A DNA stretch of 64,000 bases, from contig NZ_SDVB01000238.1 of NCBI RefSeq assembly GCF_004137355.1, positions 496,001-560,000 of the forward strand. The letters are read 5' to 3'. The notes under the pieces were generated by a model, which saw only the letters and a program-made list of their open reading frames with translations, made no database searches and was not told where the DNA came from. A program made the position numbers and the translations under genes. Numbering within the stretch: the first letter of the stretch is position 1; each line of letters begins with the position of its first letter. Source of the DNA: Ciceribacter ferrooxidans (lineage in GTDB: Bacteria > Pseudomonadota > Alphaproteobacteria > Rhizobiales > Rhizobiaceae). Positions 31,389 through 40,770 of the stretch are shown here, piece by piece.

Positions 31389-31916
31389 ATGCAGAAATTG
31401 ATTGTTGCTGCCGCGGCATGCACCGCTATCCTCATGTCCGGCATCGGCGGAGCAAATGCTCGTGACGACGACAGACGCAGCTTCTCGGCGCCGCTAAAGG
31501 TCGTCAAACGGGACGCAGGTTTCCCAACCGCACCGTCCTTTTCCCAGAGCCCCTATACCCAGATCATCTCGAAATATGCCAAGGCCTACGGCGTGCCGGT
31601 CAATCTCGCCCACGCCGTCGTCCGGGTCGAGAGCAATTTCAATCCCAGGGCCCGCGGCAGCGCCGGCGAAATCGGCCTCATGCAGATCAAGCCGGCGACG
31701 GCGCGCATGATGGGCTATTCCGGTTCCTCGAAAGGGCTCTACGATCCGGAAACCAATATCCGCTACGGTATGAAGTATCTTGCCACCGCCCACGAACTCG
31801 GCGACGGCAAGACTTGCTCGACCATCCTCAAATACAATGCCGGCCACGCCGCCAAGCGCATGAACCCGGTGTCGAAGCGCTATTGCGGCAAGGTCCTGGC
31901 GCTGATCGGCACGTGA
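31389..31916 (+). CDS. Secreted lytic transglycosylase (SLT domain)
   Basis: The 175-residue protein has a signal peptide (about residues 1-24) and a compact SLT domain with the catalytic Glu E81 in VRVESNFNP and GEIGLMQIKPATARMMGY after it. Two C-terminal cysteines (in KTCSTI and KRYCGK) may form a disulfide in the periplasm. Small soluble SLT proteins of this size often make local gaps in peptidoglycan for envelope machines, but no such machine is adjacent. The start at 31389 gives the signal peptide; the ribosome site is weak. The 267 bases before it show only a stem (GAAGGCC/GGCCTTC near 31136) without a T-run. Confidence 0.85.
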   Translation: MQKLIVAAAACTAILMSGIGGANARDDDRRSFSAPLKVVKRDAGFPTAPSFSQSPYTQIISKYAKAYGVPVNLAHAVVRVESNFNPRARGSAGEIGLMQIKPATARMMGYSGSSKGLYDPETNIRYGMKYLATAHELGDGKTCSTILKYNAGHAAKRMNPVSKRYCGKVLALIGT

Positions 31917-32089
31917 CCGCCGGGTGTTCGCTCCCGCGGCGGCTCGCCCGCGGGAGGACCTGCCGGCAACGTCCCGGCGTTTGATCTCGGTCCAGAACCG
32001 AATTCGCAATTTGTGAGAGACTGATTCAAGTTAGATTTGCAAATATCTGAACGAGAATCATAATCACGAATATGCGGGCGGGAACGGGC

Positions 32090-33277
32090 ATGAGTGATCG
32101 CTTCAAATTCATCGTCGTCGGGCGGGGCATGATGGGGGCCGCCGCCGCGCGGCATCTGACCCTCGAAAGCAAAGGGGTCGCCGTCATCGGACCCGACGAG
32201 CCGGCCGATCCCGCACGTCACGAAGGCGTCTTCGCCAGCCATTACGACGAGGCGCGGATTACCCGCACGATCGATCCGGACCCCGTCTGGGCGGCGCTCG
32301 CCAACCGCTCGATCGCCCGCTACCGGGAACTCGAACGGGAGAGCGGCGTCGATTTCTACCACGAGGTCGGCTGTCTCATCGTCGGACCGAAACGGGGCGG
32401 GAGCGATCCCTATGTCCAGCGCATCTGCGAGGCAGCCGATCGCACCGGCGTTGCGCCGCAGATGCTTGAATGCACGGCCCTTGCCGAACGCTTTCCCTAT
32501 TTCTCCTTCGGCGCCGGGCAGGAGGGTGTCCACGAGGCGGCGGGGGCGGGATATCTCAATCCGCGGCAGATGGTGCGGGGGCAGTCCTGTCTCGCCCACC
32601 GGCAAGGGGCGACGCTGATCGCCGAGACGGTGGTCTCCGTCCGCGACGACATCCGCGGCGTGGCGGTCAGGACCGCCGAAGGCAATACCTATTATGCGGA
32701 CCGCGTGCTGGTCGCCGCCGGCGGATTCTCGATCGCCGAGCATTTGCTGCCGCGACCCGTCGATCTCAAGGTCTATGCCCGCACGGTCGCCTTCTTCGAG
32801 ATACCGGAAGCAGATCTTGAAGCCTTCGCCGGCATGCCGTCGCTCATCCACCATCCCGACGATCCGCTCGACCACATCTATCTCTTGCCGCCGGTTCGCT
32901 ATCCCGACGGCAAGGTCTATCTGAAGATCGGCGGCGATCCGGACGACCTCGAACTTGCGAGTGAGCCGGAGGTCCGTGCCTGGTATCGAAGCGGCGGGCG
33001 CGAGACGACCCGAAGGCACCTGACGCGAATCGCAGCCGAACTGGTTCCCGGCGTGGTGAAGGCGAACGTCACCATGGGGGCCTGCGTCACCTCGTTCACC
33101 CCGAGCGGCTATCCGGCGATCGGCTATGTCGACGAGGAGCGGATCGCGGTCGTCACCGGCGGCTGCGGCGCTGCGGCGAAAAGTTCCGACGAGATCGGCC
33201 GGCTCGGTGCCCGGCTGCTGCTCGACGGCGCATTGTCGCCGGAGGATCAGGCGGTTTTCGCGCCCCGTTTCCGATAA
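32090..33277 (+). CDS. FAD-dependent amine oxidase (N-methyltryptophan/sarcosine oxidase-like)
   Basis: The 395-residue protein has an N-terminal FAD-binding Rossmann motif (VVGRGMMGAAAARHL, G11-x-G13-x2-G16) and the overall layout of monomeric sarcosine oxidase and N-methyl-L-tryptophan oxidase (DAO family). The C-terminal GGCGAAAKSSDEIG is where the family has the Cys that binds FAD covalently; C is present in that segment. It should oxidise a secondary or N-methyl amine to imine plus H2O2. The substrate is not evident from context. A GGGAACGGG sequence precedes the chosen ATG; another ATG lies 18 bases upstream. Confidence 0.82.
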   Translation: MSDRFKFIVVGRGMMGAAAARHLTLESKGVAVIGPDEPADPARHEGVFASHYDEARITRTIDPDPVWAALANRSIARYRELERESGVDFYHEVGCLIVGPKRGGSDPYVQRICEAADRTGVAPQMLECTALAERFPYFSFGAGQEGVHEAAGAGYLNPRQMVRGQSCLAHRQGATLIAETVVSVRDDIRGVAVRTAEGNTYYADRVLVAAGGFSIAEHLLPRPVDLKVYARTVAFFEIPEADLEAFAGMPSLIHHPDDPLDHIYLLPPVRYPDGKVYLKIGGDPDDLELASEPEVRAWYRSGGRETTRRHLTRIAAELVPGVVKANVTMGACVTSFTPSGYPAIGYVDEERIAVVTGGCGAAAKSSDEIGRLGARLLLDGALSPEDQAVFAPRFR

Positions 33278-33347
33278 AGTGCGAAGCAGCACGTCCGGAC
33301 TGACGTTTTCTGTGGTATTTGCCGCGGCAGTCCACTATCTAGCGCTT

Positions 33348-33776
33348 GCCAGTCGGCCGGGCAGCCGCGCTCTACCAGTGCCGAAAGGCGGTAGGGTGAG
33401 GAAAGTCCGGGCTCCACGGAAACACGGTGCCGGATAACGTCCGGCGAGGGTGACCTTAGGGATAGTGCCACAGAAAGGAAACCGCCCCGCCTGCTTTTCC
33501 GTCCGAACGAGGACGTAAAAGTCGGCGGGGTAAGGGTGAAAGGGTGGGGTAAGAGCCCACCGCGTCGCTGGTAACAGGGACGGCACGGTAAACCCCACCG
33601 GGAGCAAGACCGAATAGGGATGACGCGGGTGTCGCGCAAGCGGCGCCACAGCCGGTTTCCGGGCCAGTCATCCGGGTGGGTTGCGTGAGGCAGCGTGCAA
33701 ACGCTGTCCCAGATGAATGGCTGCCACGTTCCGGGCGACCGGAGCCATACAGAACCCGGCTTACAGGCCGACTGGC
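33348..33776 (+). ncRNA. rnpB: RNase P RNA (bacterial type A)
   Basis: The ends pair as helix P1: GCCAGTCGGCC (33348-33358) with GGCCGACTGGC (33766-33776). Inside are the universally conserved blocks GAGGAAAGTCCGGGCTCC near the 5' side, AGGGTGAAAGGGTGGGGTAAGAGC in two parts in the middle, and ACAGAACCCGGCTTACAG near the 3' end, which is diagnostic. The RNA is the catalytic part of RNase P and matures tRNA 5' ends. A T-rich tract (CTTCCTTTTTT) follows the 3' end and probably terminates it. A CTATCT sequence 8 bases before the 5' end could be the -10 box. Confidence 0.97.
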
Positions 33777-33910
33777 ACTCTTCCTTTTTTCTCCCGCGGC
33801 GGCTTCGACGGCCGTCCGCGTCTTCGTCGCCAACCCATTGAAAGTCTTCGAGAAATGCGTGTCCGATCGAAGCCCTGCGGGGCGCCGCGATCGGCCGCAC
33901 GCGCGCTCGT

Positions 33911-33925
33911 CCCTAACCTTTCGTT
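33911..33925 (-). promoter_or_regulatory. CtrA-like site upstream of mraZ
   Basis: On the minus strand the sequence reads TTAA-CGAAAGG-TTAG, one base from a full TTAA-N7-TTAA CtrA site and identical to the element at 671 except for its last base. A further TTAA lies 3 bases away (33928). It is 260 bases upstream of mraZ and about 55 bases before the MraZ-type repeats, so CtrA could act on the dcw promoter. The 408-base gap between rnpB and mraZ otherwise holds no gene. Confidence 0.5.
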
Positions 33926-33980
33926 AAGCTTAACCGCTTATAAACATTTGACGCTCTTCGAGAGCTTCGAGCCGCCCTGT

Positions 33981-34015
33981 CCCATTGACGCCCATACTGT
34001 CCCATGATATCCCAT
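33981..34015 (+). promoter_or_regulatory. Four MraZ-binding repeats (CCCAT, 10-bp period)
   Basis: CCCAT occurs at 33981, 33991, 34001 and 34011, exactly every 10 bases. The complement ATGGG fits the TGGGN repeats with 5-base spacers that E. coli MraZ binds upstream of its own operon. A TTGACG sequence (33985-33990) that could be a -35 box lies inside the array, so bound MraZ would cover the promoter. From here to mraZ is about 170 bases of untranslated leader. This is the strongest regulatory signal of the window. Confidence 0.8.
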
Positions 34016-34184
34016 ACGAGTACCGTTTCAGGGTGGTTCTCCACCCCAAGAATCGAAGGTCAGGGAGCGTCGCCCGCGTCGGGTGGCCTGCAGTTCTCCC
34101 TGTCTTTGGAGGCGGTGCACGTGTTCTCGCGTTTCAGGGGGTGGATGGTTCATCTCCTGTCGAAAGGAGCGGCGGCAGGTTTTG

Positions 34185-34625
34185 ATGGACCGCTTCTTGT
34201 CCAATGTGACAAACCGAATCGATACGAAGGGGCGGGTGTCCGTTCCGGCGGTGTTCAGGTCTGTCCTGGCGAGGCGCGATATCCAGGAGCTTTACTGTCT
34301 CCAGGATTTCGTGTTTCCGGCGGTCAATGTCGGCGGTCCCGATCTGCTGGAGCGATACGAACGGCAGATTTCCGTCGAGGATCCGTTTTCGCCGCTGGCG
34401 AACGAGATGTCGCTGCTCGTACATGGTGGCGGCGTCTTCATGAAGCTCGATGCCGAAGGGCGGTTGATGGTGACCGACTTCATCCGCGACTTCACGGGCA
34501 TCACGTCGGAGGTCGCGTTCGTCGGTCGGGCGGATCATTTTCAGCTCTGGCAGCCGCAGGCCTTTCTCGAGGCGCAGGCGGCGGCGAGGCAGGCACGCAA
34601 GCTACGAGGGTTGCGGCCACAGTAA
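34185..34625 (+). CDS. mraZ: Transcriptional regulator MraZ
   Basis: The 146-residue protein has two AbrB/SpoVT-like beta-strand domains (about residues 6-55 and 80-130, with [10 protein letters not shown] and [10 protein letters not shown] as the matching halves) and forms ring-shaped oligomers that bind spaced DNA repeats. It is the first gene of the dcw cluster and represses that cluster in E. coli. Four CCCAT repeats with a 10-bp period lie 170 bases upstream. The start at 34185 is preceded only by a weak GGCAGG; a TTG directly before the ATG is an alternative. Confidence 0.93.
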   Translation: MDRFLSNVTNRIDTKGRVSVPAVFRSVLARRDIQELYCLQDFVFPAVNVGGPDLLERYERQISVEDPFSPLANEMSLLVHGGGVFMKLDAEGRLMVTDFIRDFTGITSEVAFVGRADHFQLWQPQAFLEAQAAARQARKLRGLRPQ

Positions 34626-34639
34626 GGCGGGGACTTGGA

Positions 34640-35665
34640 ATGGTGGCTAATCCTGGCGCAGAAATCTCTGGTGCCGACGGCGGACCGGTTCGCCACATTC
34701 CAGTCCTGCTGCCCGAGGTGCTCGCGGCGCTCGAACCGGCACCCGGCAAGATCATTCTCGACGGCACCTTCGGGGCCGGCGGCTATACGACTGCCATCCT
34801 CGATGCTGGGGCGGATGTCGTCGCGCTCGACCGCGACCCGACGGCGATCGCCGCCGGCCAATCGCTGGTGGCGGCGCGCGGCGGTCATCTGACGCTCATC
34901 CATTCCCGATTTTCCGAGCTCGACCTCCATGCGCCCGCCGACGGGCTCGACGGTGTCGTGCTCGACATCGGTGTCTCGTCGATGCAGATCGACGAGGCCG
35001 AGCGCGGCTTTTCCTTCCAGAGGACCGGTCCGCTCGACATGCGCATGTCCGCCGAGGGCGTCTCGGCGGCGGACGTCGTCAATCGCGCCAAGGTCGGCGA
35101 TCTCATCCGTATCTTCGGCTTCCTCGGCGAGGAAAAACAGGCGGGGCGCATCGCCCGGGCGATCGAGAAGAAGCGGGCGAGCGAGCCGTTCCGTACGACG
35201 CGCGACCTCGCCGGCCTGATCGAGATCGTGACGCCGCGCAAGGCGAAGGACAAGATTCATCCGGCCACCCGCGTCTTCCAGGCGCTGCGCATCTTCGTCA
35301 ACGACGAGCTCGGCGAACTGGCGCAGGCGCTTTTTGCGGCCGAACGCGCGCTGAAGCCCGGCGGCCGTCTCGTGGTCGTGACCTTCCACTCGCTCGAAGA
35401 CCGGATCGTCAAAAAGTTCTTCACCGAGCGCTCGGGCAAGGCGTCCGGCTCGCGCCACCTGCCGATGGTGCAGGGAACGCCCGCGACCTTCGAACCCGTC
35501 GGCAAGGGCATGGTTGCGGCAAGCGATGCGGAGGCGGATGCCAATCCGCGCGCCCGTTCCGCCAAGCTTCGGGCCGGCATCCGCACGAACGTGAAGGCAC
35601 CGAAGGCGGACATGTCCATCTTCGATCTGCCCGACCTCGCCAGCCTCGACCGGATCGGAGGATGA
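34640..35665 (+). CDS. rsmH: 16S rRNA (cytosine-1402-N4)-methyltransferase RsmH
   Basis: The 341-residue enzyme (formerly MraW) methylates C1402 of 16S rRNA using SAM. It shows the RsmH landmarks: [10 protein letters not shown] at the start, the SAM loop [10 protein letters not shown] (about 41-50), [18 protein letters not shown] and, near the end, [12 protein letters not shown]. It begins 14 bases after mraZ, as in nearly all dcw clusters. The open frame extends far upstream through mraZ but without homology, so ATG 34640 (with GGCGGGGAC upstream) is used; the GTG right after it is an alternative. Confidence 0.95.
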   Translation: MVANPGAEISGADGGPVRHIPVLLPEVLAALEPAPGKIILDGTFGAGGYTTAILDAGADVVALDRDPTAIAAGQSLVAARGGHLTLIHSRFSELDLHAPADGLDGVVLDIGVSSMQIDEAERGFSFQRTGPLDMRMSAEGVSAADVVNRAKVGDLIRIFGFLGEEKQAGRIARAIEKKRASEPFRTTRDLAGLIEIVTPRKAKDKIHPATRVFQALRIFVNDELGELAQALFAAERALKPGGRLVVVTFHSLEDRIVKKFFTERSGKASGSRHLPMVQGTPATFEPVGKGMVAASDAEADANPRARSAKLRAGIRTNVKAPKADMSIFDLPDLASLDRIGG

Positions 35666-35668
35666 GTC

Positions 35669-36043
35669 ATGCTGAAAACCCTTGATCTCATAATGATCGG
35701 CACCATGGTCGCGGCTGCGACCGTCACCTATTCGATCAAGCATCATGCGGATGAAAAGCTGCAGGAGGTTCGCCGTCTCGAGGCCGAGATCAAGCTCGAG
35801 AAGGATACGATCGATCTCCTGAAAGCCGACTGGGCGCTTCTGACCCAGCCGAACCGGCTCGAGCGGCTGCTCGCCGTCTACGGGCCGGAATTGCAGTTGC
35901 AGCCGACGGCGCCCGAACAGCTCGTGCAACCAGTCGAACTGCCGATGTTGAAGAGTGAGGTGCCCCAGCCCGAAGTGGCCGAGGGCGAGAAGAGCAAGGA
36001 TCCCGTCTCGGATCTCATCACAACAGGATCGGTGAAGCCCTGA
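35669..36043 (+). CDS. ftsL: Cell division protein FtsL
   Basis: The 124-residue bitopic protein has a short N-terminus, one membrane span (about residues 6-22), a coiled-coil-prone periplasmic helix (residues 27-60, with Glu/Lys/Leu heptad spacing) and a Pro/Glu-rich tail. FtsL joins FtsB and FtsQ in the divisome and helps activate FtsWI. Sequence conservation in this family is low; position between rsmH and ftsI, size and topology make the call. It starts 3 bases after rsmH and overlaps ftsI by one base. Confidence 0.85.
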   Translation: MLKTLDLIMIGTMVAAATVTYSIKHHADEKLQEVRRLEAEIKLEKDTIDLLKADWALLTQPNRLERLLAVYGPELQLQPTAPEQLVQPVELPMLKSEVPQPEVAEGEKSKDPVSDLITTGSVKP

Positions 36044-37788
36044 TGTCTTTCCTCTCACGCATCATGCTCTTGAAAAGCCAGGCGCATTTCGCGACCGGCA
36101 GCGACCGCGCAGCTGGCGGCAAGACCGTCGCCATCAAGGGAACCGGCAAGCGAAAGTCGGAACTCGCCCGAAAGCGCGTCGGCCTGATGATCGCCGGCTT
36201 CGTCGTCGCCTACGGCGTGATCGGCGGGCGGCTCGTCCAGTACGGCTACGCCCACCCCGAAACCGTCTCCAGCATCATGCCGGCCGACCGGCTGATGGCG
36301 TCGCGACCGGACATCCTGGATCGCAACGGCGAGGTCCTGGCGACCGACATCCGCACCGTCTCGCTCTTTGCCGAGCCGCACAAGATCGTCGATCCCGACG
36401 AAGCGGTCGAGAAGCTCGCGACGGTGCTGACGGATATCGACATCAAGGGAACCTACAAGAAGCTCTCCTCCAACTCCCGCTTCCAATGGCTGCGCCGCCA
36501 GCTCACGCCGAAGCAGCAGAGCCAGATCCTGGCACTCGGCATTCCCGGCATCGGCTTCCGTCCGGAGAAGCGCCGCTTCTATCCCGGCGGCACCACGGCC
36601 TCGCACATCGTCGGCTATGTCAATATCGACAACCGCGGCATGGCCGGCATGGAGCGCTACATCGACAGCCAGGGGCTGGCCGACCTCACCGCGCTCGGCA
36701 TGACCACCGACACGCCGCTCGAGCCCGTTCGCCTGTCGATCGACCTTCGCGTGCAGAACATCGTGCATGACGTGGTGGTCGACGCGGTCAAGAAATTCGA
36801 AGCGCTCGGCGCCGGCGCCGTCGTCCTCGACGTCCACACCGGCGAAGTCCTGGGGATGGTCTCGGTCCCGGACTTCGATCCCAACAATCCGGCCGCGAGC
36901 GCGGAGGAAGGCTGGCTCAACCGCATGTCGAACGGCACGTTCGAGATGGGGTCGACCTTCAAGTCCTTTACGCTCGCGATGGGCCTCGATTCGGGCAAGG
37001 TGAAACTCTCCGACACCTTCGACGCCCGTTACCCGATCCGCATCGGCCGCTATACGATCAAGGACTTCCACGGCAAGAACCGCATCCTGAGCGTGCCGGA
37101 GATCTTCCAGTATTCCTCGAACATCGGCACCGCCAAGATCGCCGACACGGTGGGCACGGAAGGGCACAAGGCGTTCTTGGAGCGCATGGGTCTCACCACG
37201 CGCATGCAGACCGAGCTGCCGGAGGTCGCGACCCCGAGCCAGCCGCGGGAATGGAAGAAGATCAACTCGATCACCATCTCCTTCGGCCACGGGGTCTCGA
37301 CGACGCCGCTGCAGACCGCGGTTGCAGGCGTCGCGCTGATGAACGGCGGCAAGCTCATTCAGCCGACCTTCCTGACGCGCACGCGGGAGCAGGCGGACCA
37401 GGTGGCCCAGCAGGTCCTCCGTCCCTCGACCAGCGACGACATGCGCTACCTGTTCGCTGTGAACGGCATCAAGGGCTCCGGCAAGAAGGCGCGGGTCGAG
37501 GGCTTCAACGTCGGCGGCAAGACCGGCACGGCGGACAAGGTCGTCAACGGGCGTTATGTCAGCGACAAGAATTTCAACGCCTTCCTCGCCGCCTTCCCGA
37601 TCGACAATCCGCAATATGTCGTGCTTACCGTCATCGACGAGCCGAGGACGGACAAGGGCAATGGCGCGGCGCTCGCCGGCAACTCGGCGGCCCCGATGGT
37701 GGCGGACATCATTCGCAGAAGCGCCGCAATTCTCGGTGTAGAACCCAAATTCGGGGAAGACGGCTCGGCGCTGCTCGTCTCTTATTAG
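36043..37788 (+). CDS. ftsI: Peptidoglycan transpeptidase FtsI (PBP3)
   Basis: The 581-residue class B penicillin-binding protein crosslinks septal peptidoglycan. It has a cytoplasmic basic N-terminus, one membrane span (about residues 46-64), a pedestal domain and the transpeptidase domain. The active-site serine is S304 in STFK, SSN follows in QYSSNIGT, and K493-T-G closes the catalytic set. The start overlaps the ftsL stop (TGATG). It works with the glycosyltransferase FtsW encoded further down. Confidence 0.96.
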   Translation: MSFLSRIMLLKSQAHFATGSDRAAGGKTVAIKGTGKRKSELARKRVGLMIAGFVVAYGVIGGRLVQYGYAHPETVSSIMPADRLMASRPDILDRNGEVLATDIRTVSLFAEPHKIVDPDEAVEKLATVLTDIDIKGTYKKLSSNSRFQWLRRQLTPKQQSQILALGIPGIGFRPEKRRFYPGGTTASHIVGYVNIDNRGMAGMERYIDSQGLADLTALGMTTDTPLEPVRLSIDLRVQNIVHDVVVDAVKKFEALGAGAVVLDVHTGEVLGMVSVPDFDPNNPAASAEEGWLNRMSNGTFEMGSTFKSFTLAMGLDSGKVKLSDTFDARYPIRIGRYTIKDFHGKNRILSVPEIFQYSSNIGTAKIADTVGTEGHKAFLERMGLTTRMQTELPEVATPSQPREWKKINSITISFGHGVSTTPLQTAVAGVALMNGGKLIQPTFLTRTREQADQVAQQVLRPSTSDDMRYLFAVNGIKGSGKKARVEGFNVGGKTGTADKVVNGRYVSDKNFNAFLAAFPIDNPQYVVLTVIDEPRTDKGNGAALAGNSAAPMVADIIRRSAAILGVEPKFGEDGSALLVSY

Positions 37789-37854
37789 AAAAACGCTCGA
37801 ATTATGCAGGCGATTCGCGAGCGAGTCGCCTGTTCTGCAAGGAAACGGAAATAC

Positions 37855-39315
37855 ATGCGACTGCGCGATCTGGCCGGTGACGAGTTTCGGACACTGAAGG
37901 AACAGCTTGGTGGCGAGGTCGGCGATCTCGCGATAACGGGTCTTTCCGCCGACAGCCGCAAGATTGCCTCCGGAATGCTGTTCGTGGCCGTCGCGGGGAC
38001 CAAGGCCGACGGTGCCGCCTATGCCGCGGATGCCGTGGCACGCGGTGCGGTCGCGGTCGTCGCCGGTCATGCGATCGAGGCGGACGTTCCGGTCTTCACG
38101 GTTTCCAATCCGCGCCGCTTCCTGGCGCTCGCGGCCGCGCGCTTCTACGGTGCGCAGCCGGCGACCATGGTCGCCGTCACCGGCACGGCCGGCAAGACCT
38201 CGGTTGCCTCCTTCACGCGGCAGATCTGGGCCGAAGCCGGCCATCCGGCGGCGCAGATCGGCACCACCGGCGTCGTCTCCCCGTCGCGCAACGACTACGG
38301 TTCTCTCACGACGCCCGATCCGGTGGCACTGCATAAGCTGCTCGCCGAGCTTGCGGCGGAAGGCGTGACCCATGCCGCGATGGAGGCCTCCAGCCACGGC
38401 CTCGACCAGTGTCGTCTCGACGGTGTCCGGCTTTCGGCCGCCGCCTTCACCAATCTCGGCCGCGACCACATGGACTACCATCCGACGGTCGAGGAATACA
38501 TGGCCGCCAAGATGCGGCTCTTCGATACCCTGTTGCCCAAGGGGTCTCCGGCGGTGATCTTCGCCGACGATCCGTGGTCGGCCGAGGCGATCCGCGTCGC
38601 CCGTGCCGCCGGCCACGACGTGCGCACGGTCGGACGCAACGGCGATTTCCTGACGCTGAAGCGCGTCGAGCACCTTCGCCACAAGCAGGTGGCCGAGGTG
38701 CATTTCGGCGACGAAATCCATGAGGTCCATATCCCGCTCGCCGGCGATTTCCAGGTCGCCAACGCGCTGGTCGCCGCGGGGCTCGCGATCTCCACCGGCG
38801 TTCCGGTCGCGACGGCGATGAAGGCGCTCGAAAAGCTGCAGGGTGCTGCCGGCCGTCTCGAACTCGTGGCCCATACCGTGGGCGGGGCGCTCGCCTATGT
38901 CGACTACGCCCACAAGCCGGATGCGCTCGAAAACGTCCTCAATTCGGTCCGTCCGTTCACCACCGGCCGGGTCATCGTCGTCTTCGGCTGCGGCGGCGAC
39001 CGCGACCGCGGCAAGCGCCCGATCATGGGCGAGATCGCTTGCCGGCTCGCCGACGTGGTGATCGTGACCGACGACAATCCGCGCTCGGAGGTCGCCTCCG
39101 AAATCCGTGCGGAGATCATGGCCGCCGCACCGACGGCGACCGAAATCGGCGACCGGGCCGCGGCGATCCGTCATGCGGTCACGATGCTGAATTCCGGCGA
39201 CACCCTGATCGTCGCGGGCAAGGGGCATGAGGAAGGACAGACGGTCGGCGACGTGACGCTGCCGTTCTCCGATCATGCCGAACTGCGCAAGGCACTGGAG
39301 GAGCTTGGACATTGA
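37855..39315 (+). CDS. murE: UDP-MurNAc-L-Ala-D-Glu:meso-diaminopimelate ligase MurE
   Basis: The 486-residue cytoplasmic ligase adds the third residue of the stem peptide at the cost of ATP. The ATP loop is TGTAGKTS, and the DNPR motif in VTDDNPRSE is the signature of diaminopimelate-adding (Gram-negative) MurE enzymes rather than the Lys-adding type. The start at 37855 follows GGAAACGGAA; it lies 66 bases after ftsI. Its last 4 bases overlap the TTG start of murF. Confidence 0.96.
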   Translation: MRLRDLAGDEFRTLKEQLGGEVGDLAITGLSADSRKIASGMLFVAVAGTKADGAAYAADAVARGAVAVVAGHAIEADVPVFTVSNPRRFLALAAARFYGAQPATMVAVTGTAGKTSVASFTRQIWAEAGHPAAQIGTTGVVSPSRNDYGSLTTPDPVALHKLLAELAAEGVTHAAMEASSHGLDQCRLDGVRLSAAAFTNLGRDHMDYHPTVEEYMAAKMRLFDTLLPKGSPAVIFADDPWSAEAIRVARAAGHDVRTVGRNGDFLTLKRVEHLRHKQVAEVHFGDEIHEVHIPLAGDFQVANALVAAGLAISTGVPVATAMKALEKLQGAAGRLELVAHTVGGALAYVDYAHKPDALENVLNSVRPFTTGRVIVVFGCGGDRDRGKRPIMGEIACRLADVVIVTDDNPRSEVASEIRAEIMAAAPTATEIGDRAAAIRHAVTMLNSGDTLIVAGKGHEEGQTVGDVTLPFSDHAELRKALEELGH

Positions 39316-40745
39316 CATTTCTCTGGACGACGGACGAGATGATCGAGGCGATGGCGGGCCGGCCGTTCGGTACGCCGCCCGAAGGCATCACGGGGATCTC
39401 GATCGACAGCCGCACGATCGCCGACGGCGAAGCCTTCTTCGCCATCAAGGGTGACCGCGTCGACGGACACGATTTCGCGAGCCTCGCCGTGGCCAACGGT
39501 GCTTCCCTGCTCGTCGTCGCCGAGGCCAAGCTTCCGGCGCTCGGGCGCGTCACCGTTCCGATGATCGTCGTCGAGGACGTGCTGGCGGCCCTGGAAAAGC
39601 TCGCGGCCGCGGCGCGCGACCGTTCGTCCGCGAAGATCATCGCCGTCACCGGCTCGGTCGGCAAGACGACGACCAAGGAGATGCTGCGCAGGGCGCTGGA
39701 GCCTTCCGGCAAGGTGCATGCGGCCGTCGCCTCGTTCAACAATCACTGGGGCGTGCCGCTGACGCTTGCCCGCATGCCGGCGGATACCGAATTCGGCGTC
39801 TTCGAGATCGGCATGAACCATCCGGGTGAAATCCGCCCTCTGGTGAAGCTGGTGCGTCCGCATGTGGCGATCGTCACCACGATCGCCGCCGCCCATCTCG
39901 GCAACTTCGCGAGCCTCGAAGAAATCGCCGCAGCCAAGGCCGAGATCTTCGAGGGCGTCGAGCCCGGCGGGCACGTGCTGCTCAATCGCGACAACGCGCA
40001 GTTCGGCTTTCTCGAAAAGGCGGCGCAGGACGCGGGCGTCGAGAACGTCCACAGCTTCGGTCAGCACGCCAAGGCGGAGTTCCGCCTGGCGGAGTTCGAC
40101 GGCGCGGCGGAAAGCTCGACGCTCTGGGTCTCCTTCGGCGGCGAAACGCGGGAGGTCGTTATCGGCGCGCCCGGCCGCCACATCGCCGAAAACGCCGTTG
40201 CGGTGCTCGGAGCCGTTTCGCTCGTCGGCGCCGACGTGGACGCCGCGGCAGACGCCTTCGGCTCGCTTTCGGCCGTCAAGGGACGCGGCGAGCGGCATAT
40301 GCTGAAGGCCGGCAACGGCAGCTTCACGCTGATCGACGAGAGCTACAACGCCAATCCGGCCTCGATGCGCGCGGCGATCGCCGTGCTCGCGGCGGCTCAT
40401 CCCCGCGGCGACGGACGGCGGATCGCCGTCATCGGCGACATGCTGGAGATGGGCGAGTTTTCAGCCAAGGTTCACGCCGAACTCGCCGGGCCGCTGCTTG
40501 CCGCCGGCATCGAGCATGTCTGGCTCGCCGGTCCGGAAATGGCGGCGCTTCGCGACGCGCTTCCGGAGAGCGTCCAGGTGGAATACCGCGAGACGACCGC
40601 GGAGCTTGCCGATTTCGTGGTGGCGTCCGTCCGCCCCGGCGACGTGCTCATGGTCAAGTCCTCGCTCGGCACCGGTTTCGGGAAGATCGTCGCGGCCTTG
40701 CTTGACAATTATCAGGCGGTCGCCGACATCGGGCGCCGCGATTAA
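39312..40745 (+). CDS. murF: UDP-MurNAc-tripeptide:D-Ala-D-Ala ligase MurF
   Basis: The 477-residue ligase adds the D-Ala-D-Ala dipeptide and completes the pentapeptide. The ATP loop [11 protein letters not shown] and the central [10 protein letters not shown] and [11 protein letters not shown] segments are typical of MurF. The start is a TTG that overlaps the murE stop (TTGA), with GGAGGAG 8 bases upstream, a stop-start coupling like the common ATGA. The next ATG lies 27 bases downstream and would remove conserved sequence, so TTG is preferred. Confidence 0.95.
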   Translation: MTFLWTTDEMIEAMAGRPFGTPPEGITGISIDSRTIADGEAFFAIKGDRVDGHDFASLAVANGASLLVVAEAKLPALGRVTVPMIVVEDVLAALEKLAAAARDRSSAKIIAVTGSVGKTTTKEMLRRALEPSGKVHAAVASFNNHWGVPLTLARMPADTEFGVFEIGMNHPGEIRPLVKLVRPHVAIVTTIAAAHLGNFASLEEIAAAKAEIFEGVEPGGHVLLNRDNAQFGFLEKAAQDAGVENVHSFGQHAKAEFRLAEFDGAAESSTLWVSFGGETREVVIGAPGRHIAENAVAVLGAVSLVGADVDAAADAFGSLSAVKGRGERHMLKAGNGSFTLIDESYNANPASMRAAIAVLAAAHPRGDGRRIAVIGDMLEMGEFSAKVHAELAGPLLAAGIEHVWLAGPEMAALRDALPESVQVEYRETTAELADFVVASVRPGDVLMVKSSLGTGFGKIVAALLDNYQAVADIGRRD

Positions 40746-40770
40746 TTCTGGGGTTTCGGAAAGGGCTCTT

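Noticed and set aside
32001-32089. Fur- or Irr-like box (AT-rich GAATCATAATC) before the FAD oxidase
   Set aside because: Only a partial match in an AT-rich stretch, and the gene has no link to iron.
33981-34015. CCCAT array as a CRISPR or tandem repeat
   Set aside because: Units are only 5 bases with 5-base spacers; MraZ binding explains the pattern and the location.
34004-34639. Upstream extension of rsmH running through mraZ
   Set aside because: The frame is open, but the translated extension has no homology to RsmH and overlaps mraZ; RsmH proteins normally start at the [10 protein letters not shown] region.
36055-39318. A 1,087-codon open frame on the minus strand opposite ftsI-murE
   Set aside because: It is the mirror frame of two certain genes in GC-rich DNA, is rich in Arg, Gly and Asp without any domain, and has no ribosome site. 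The same applies to the 1,038-codon frame at 55705-58821 opposite recN and the PLD gene.
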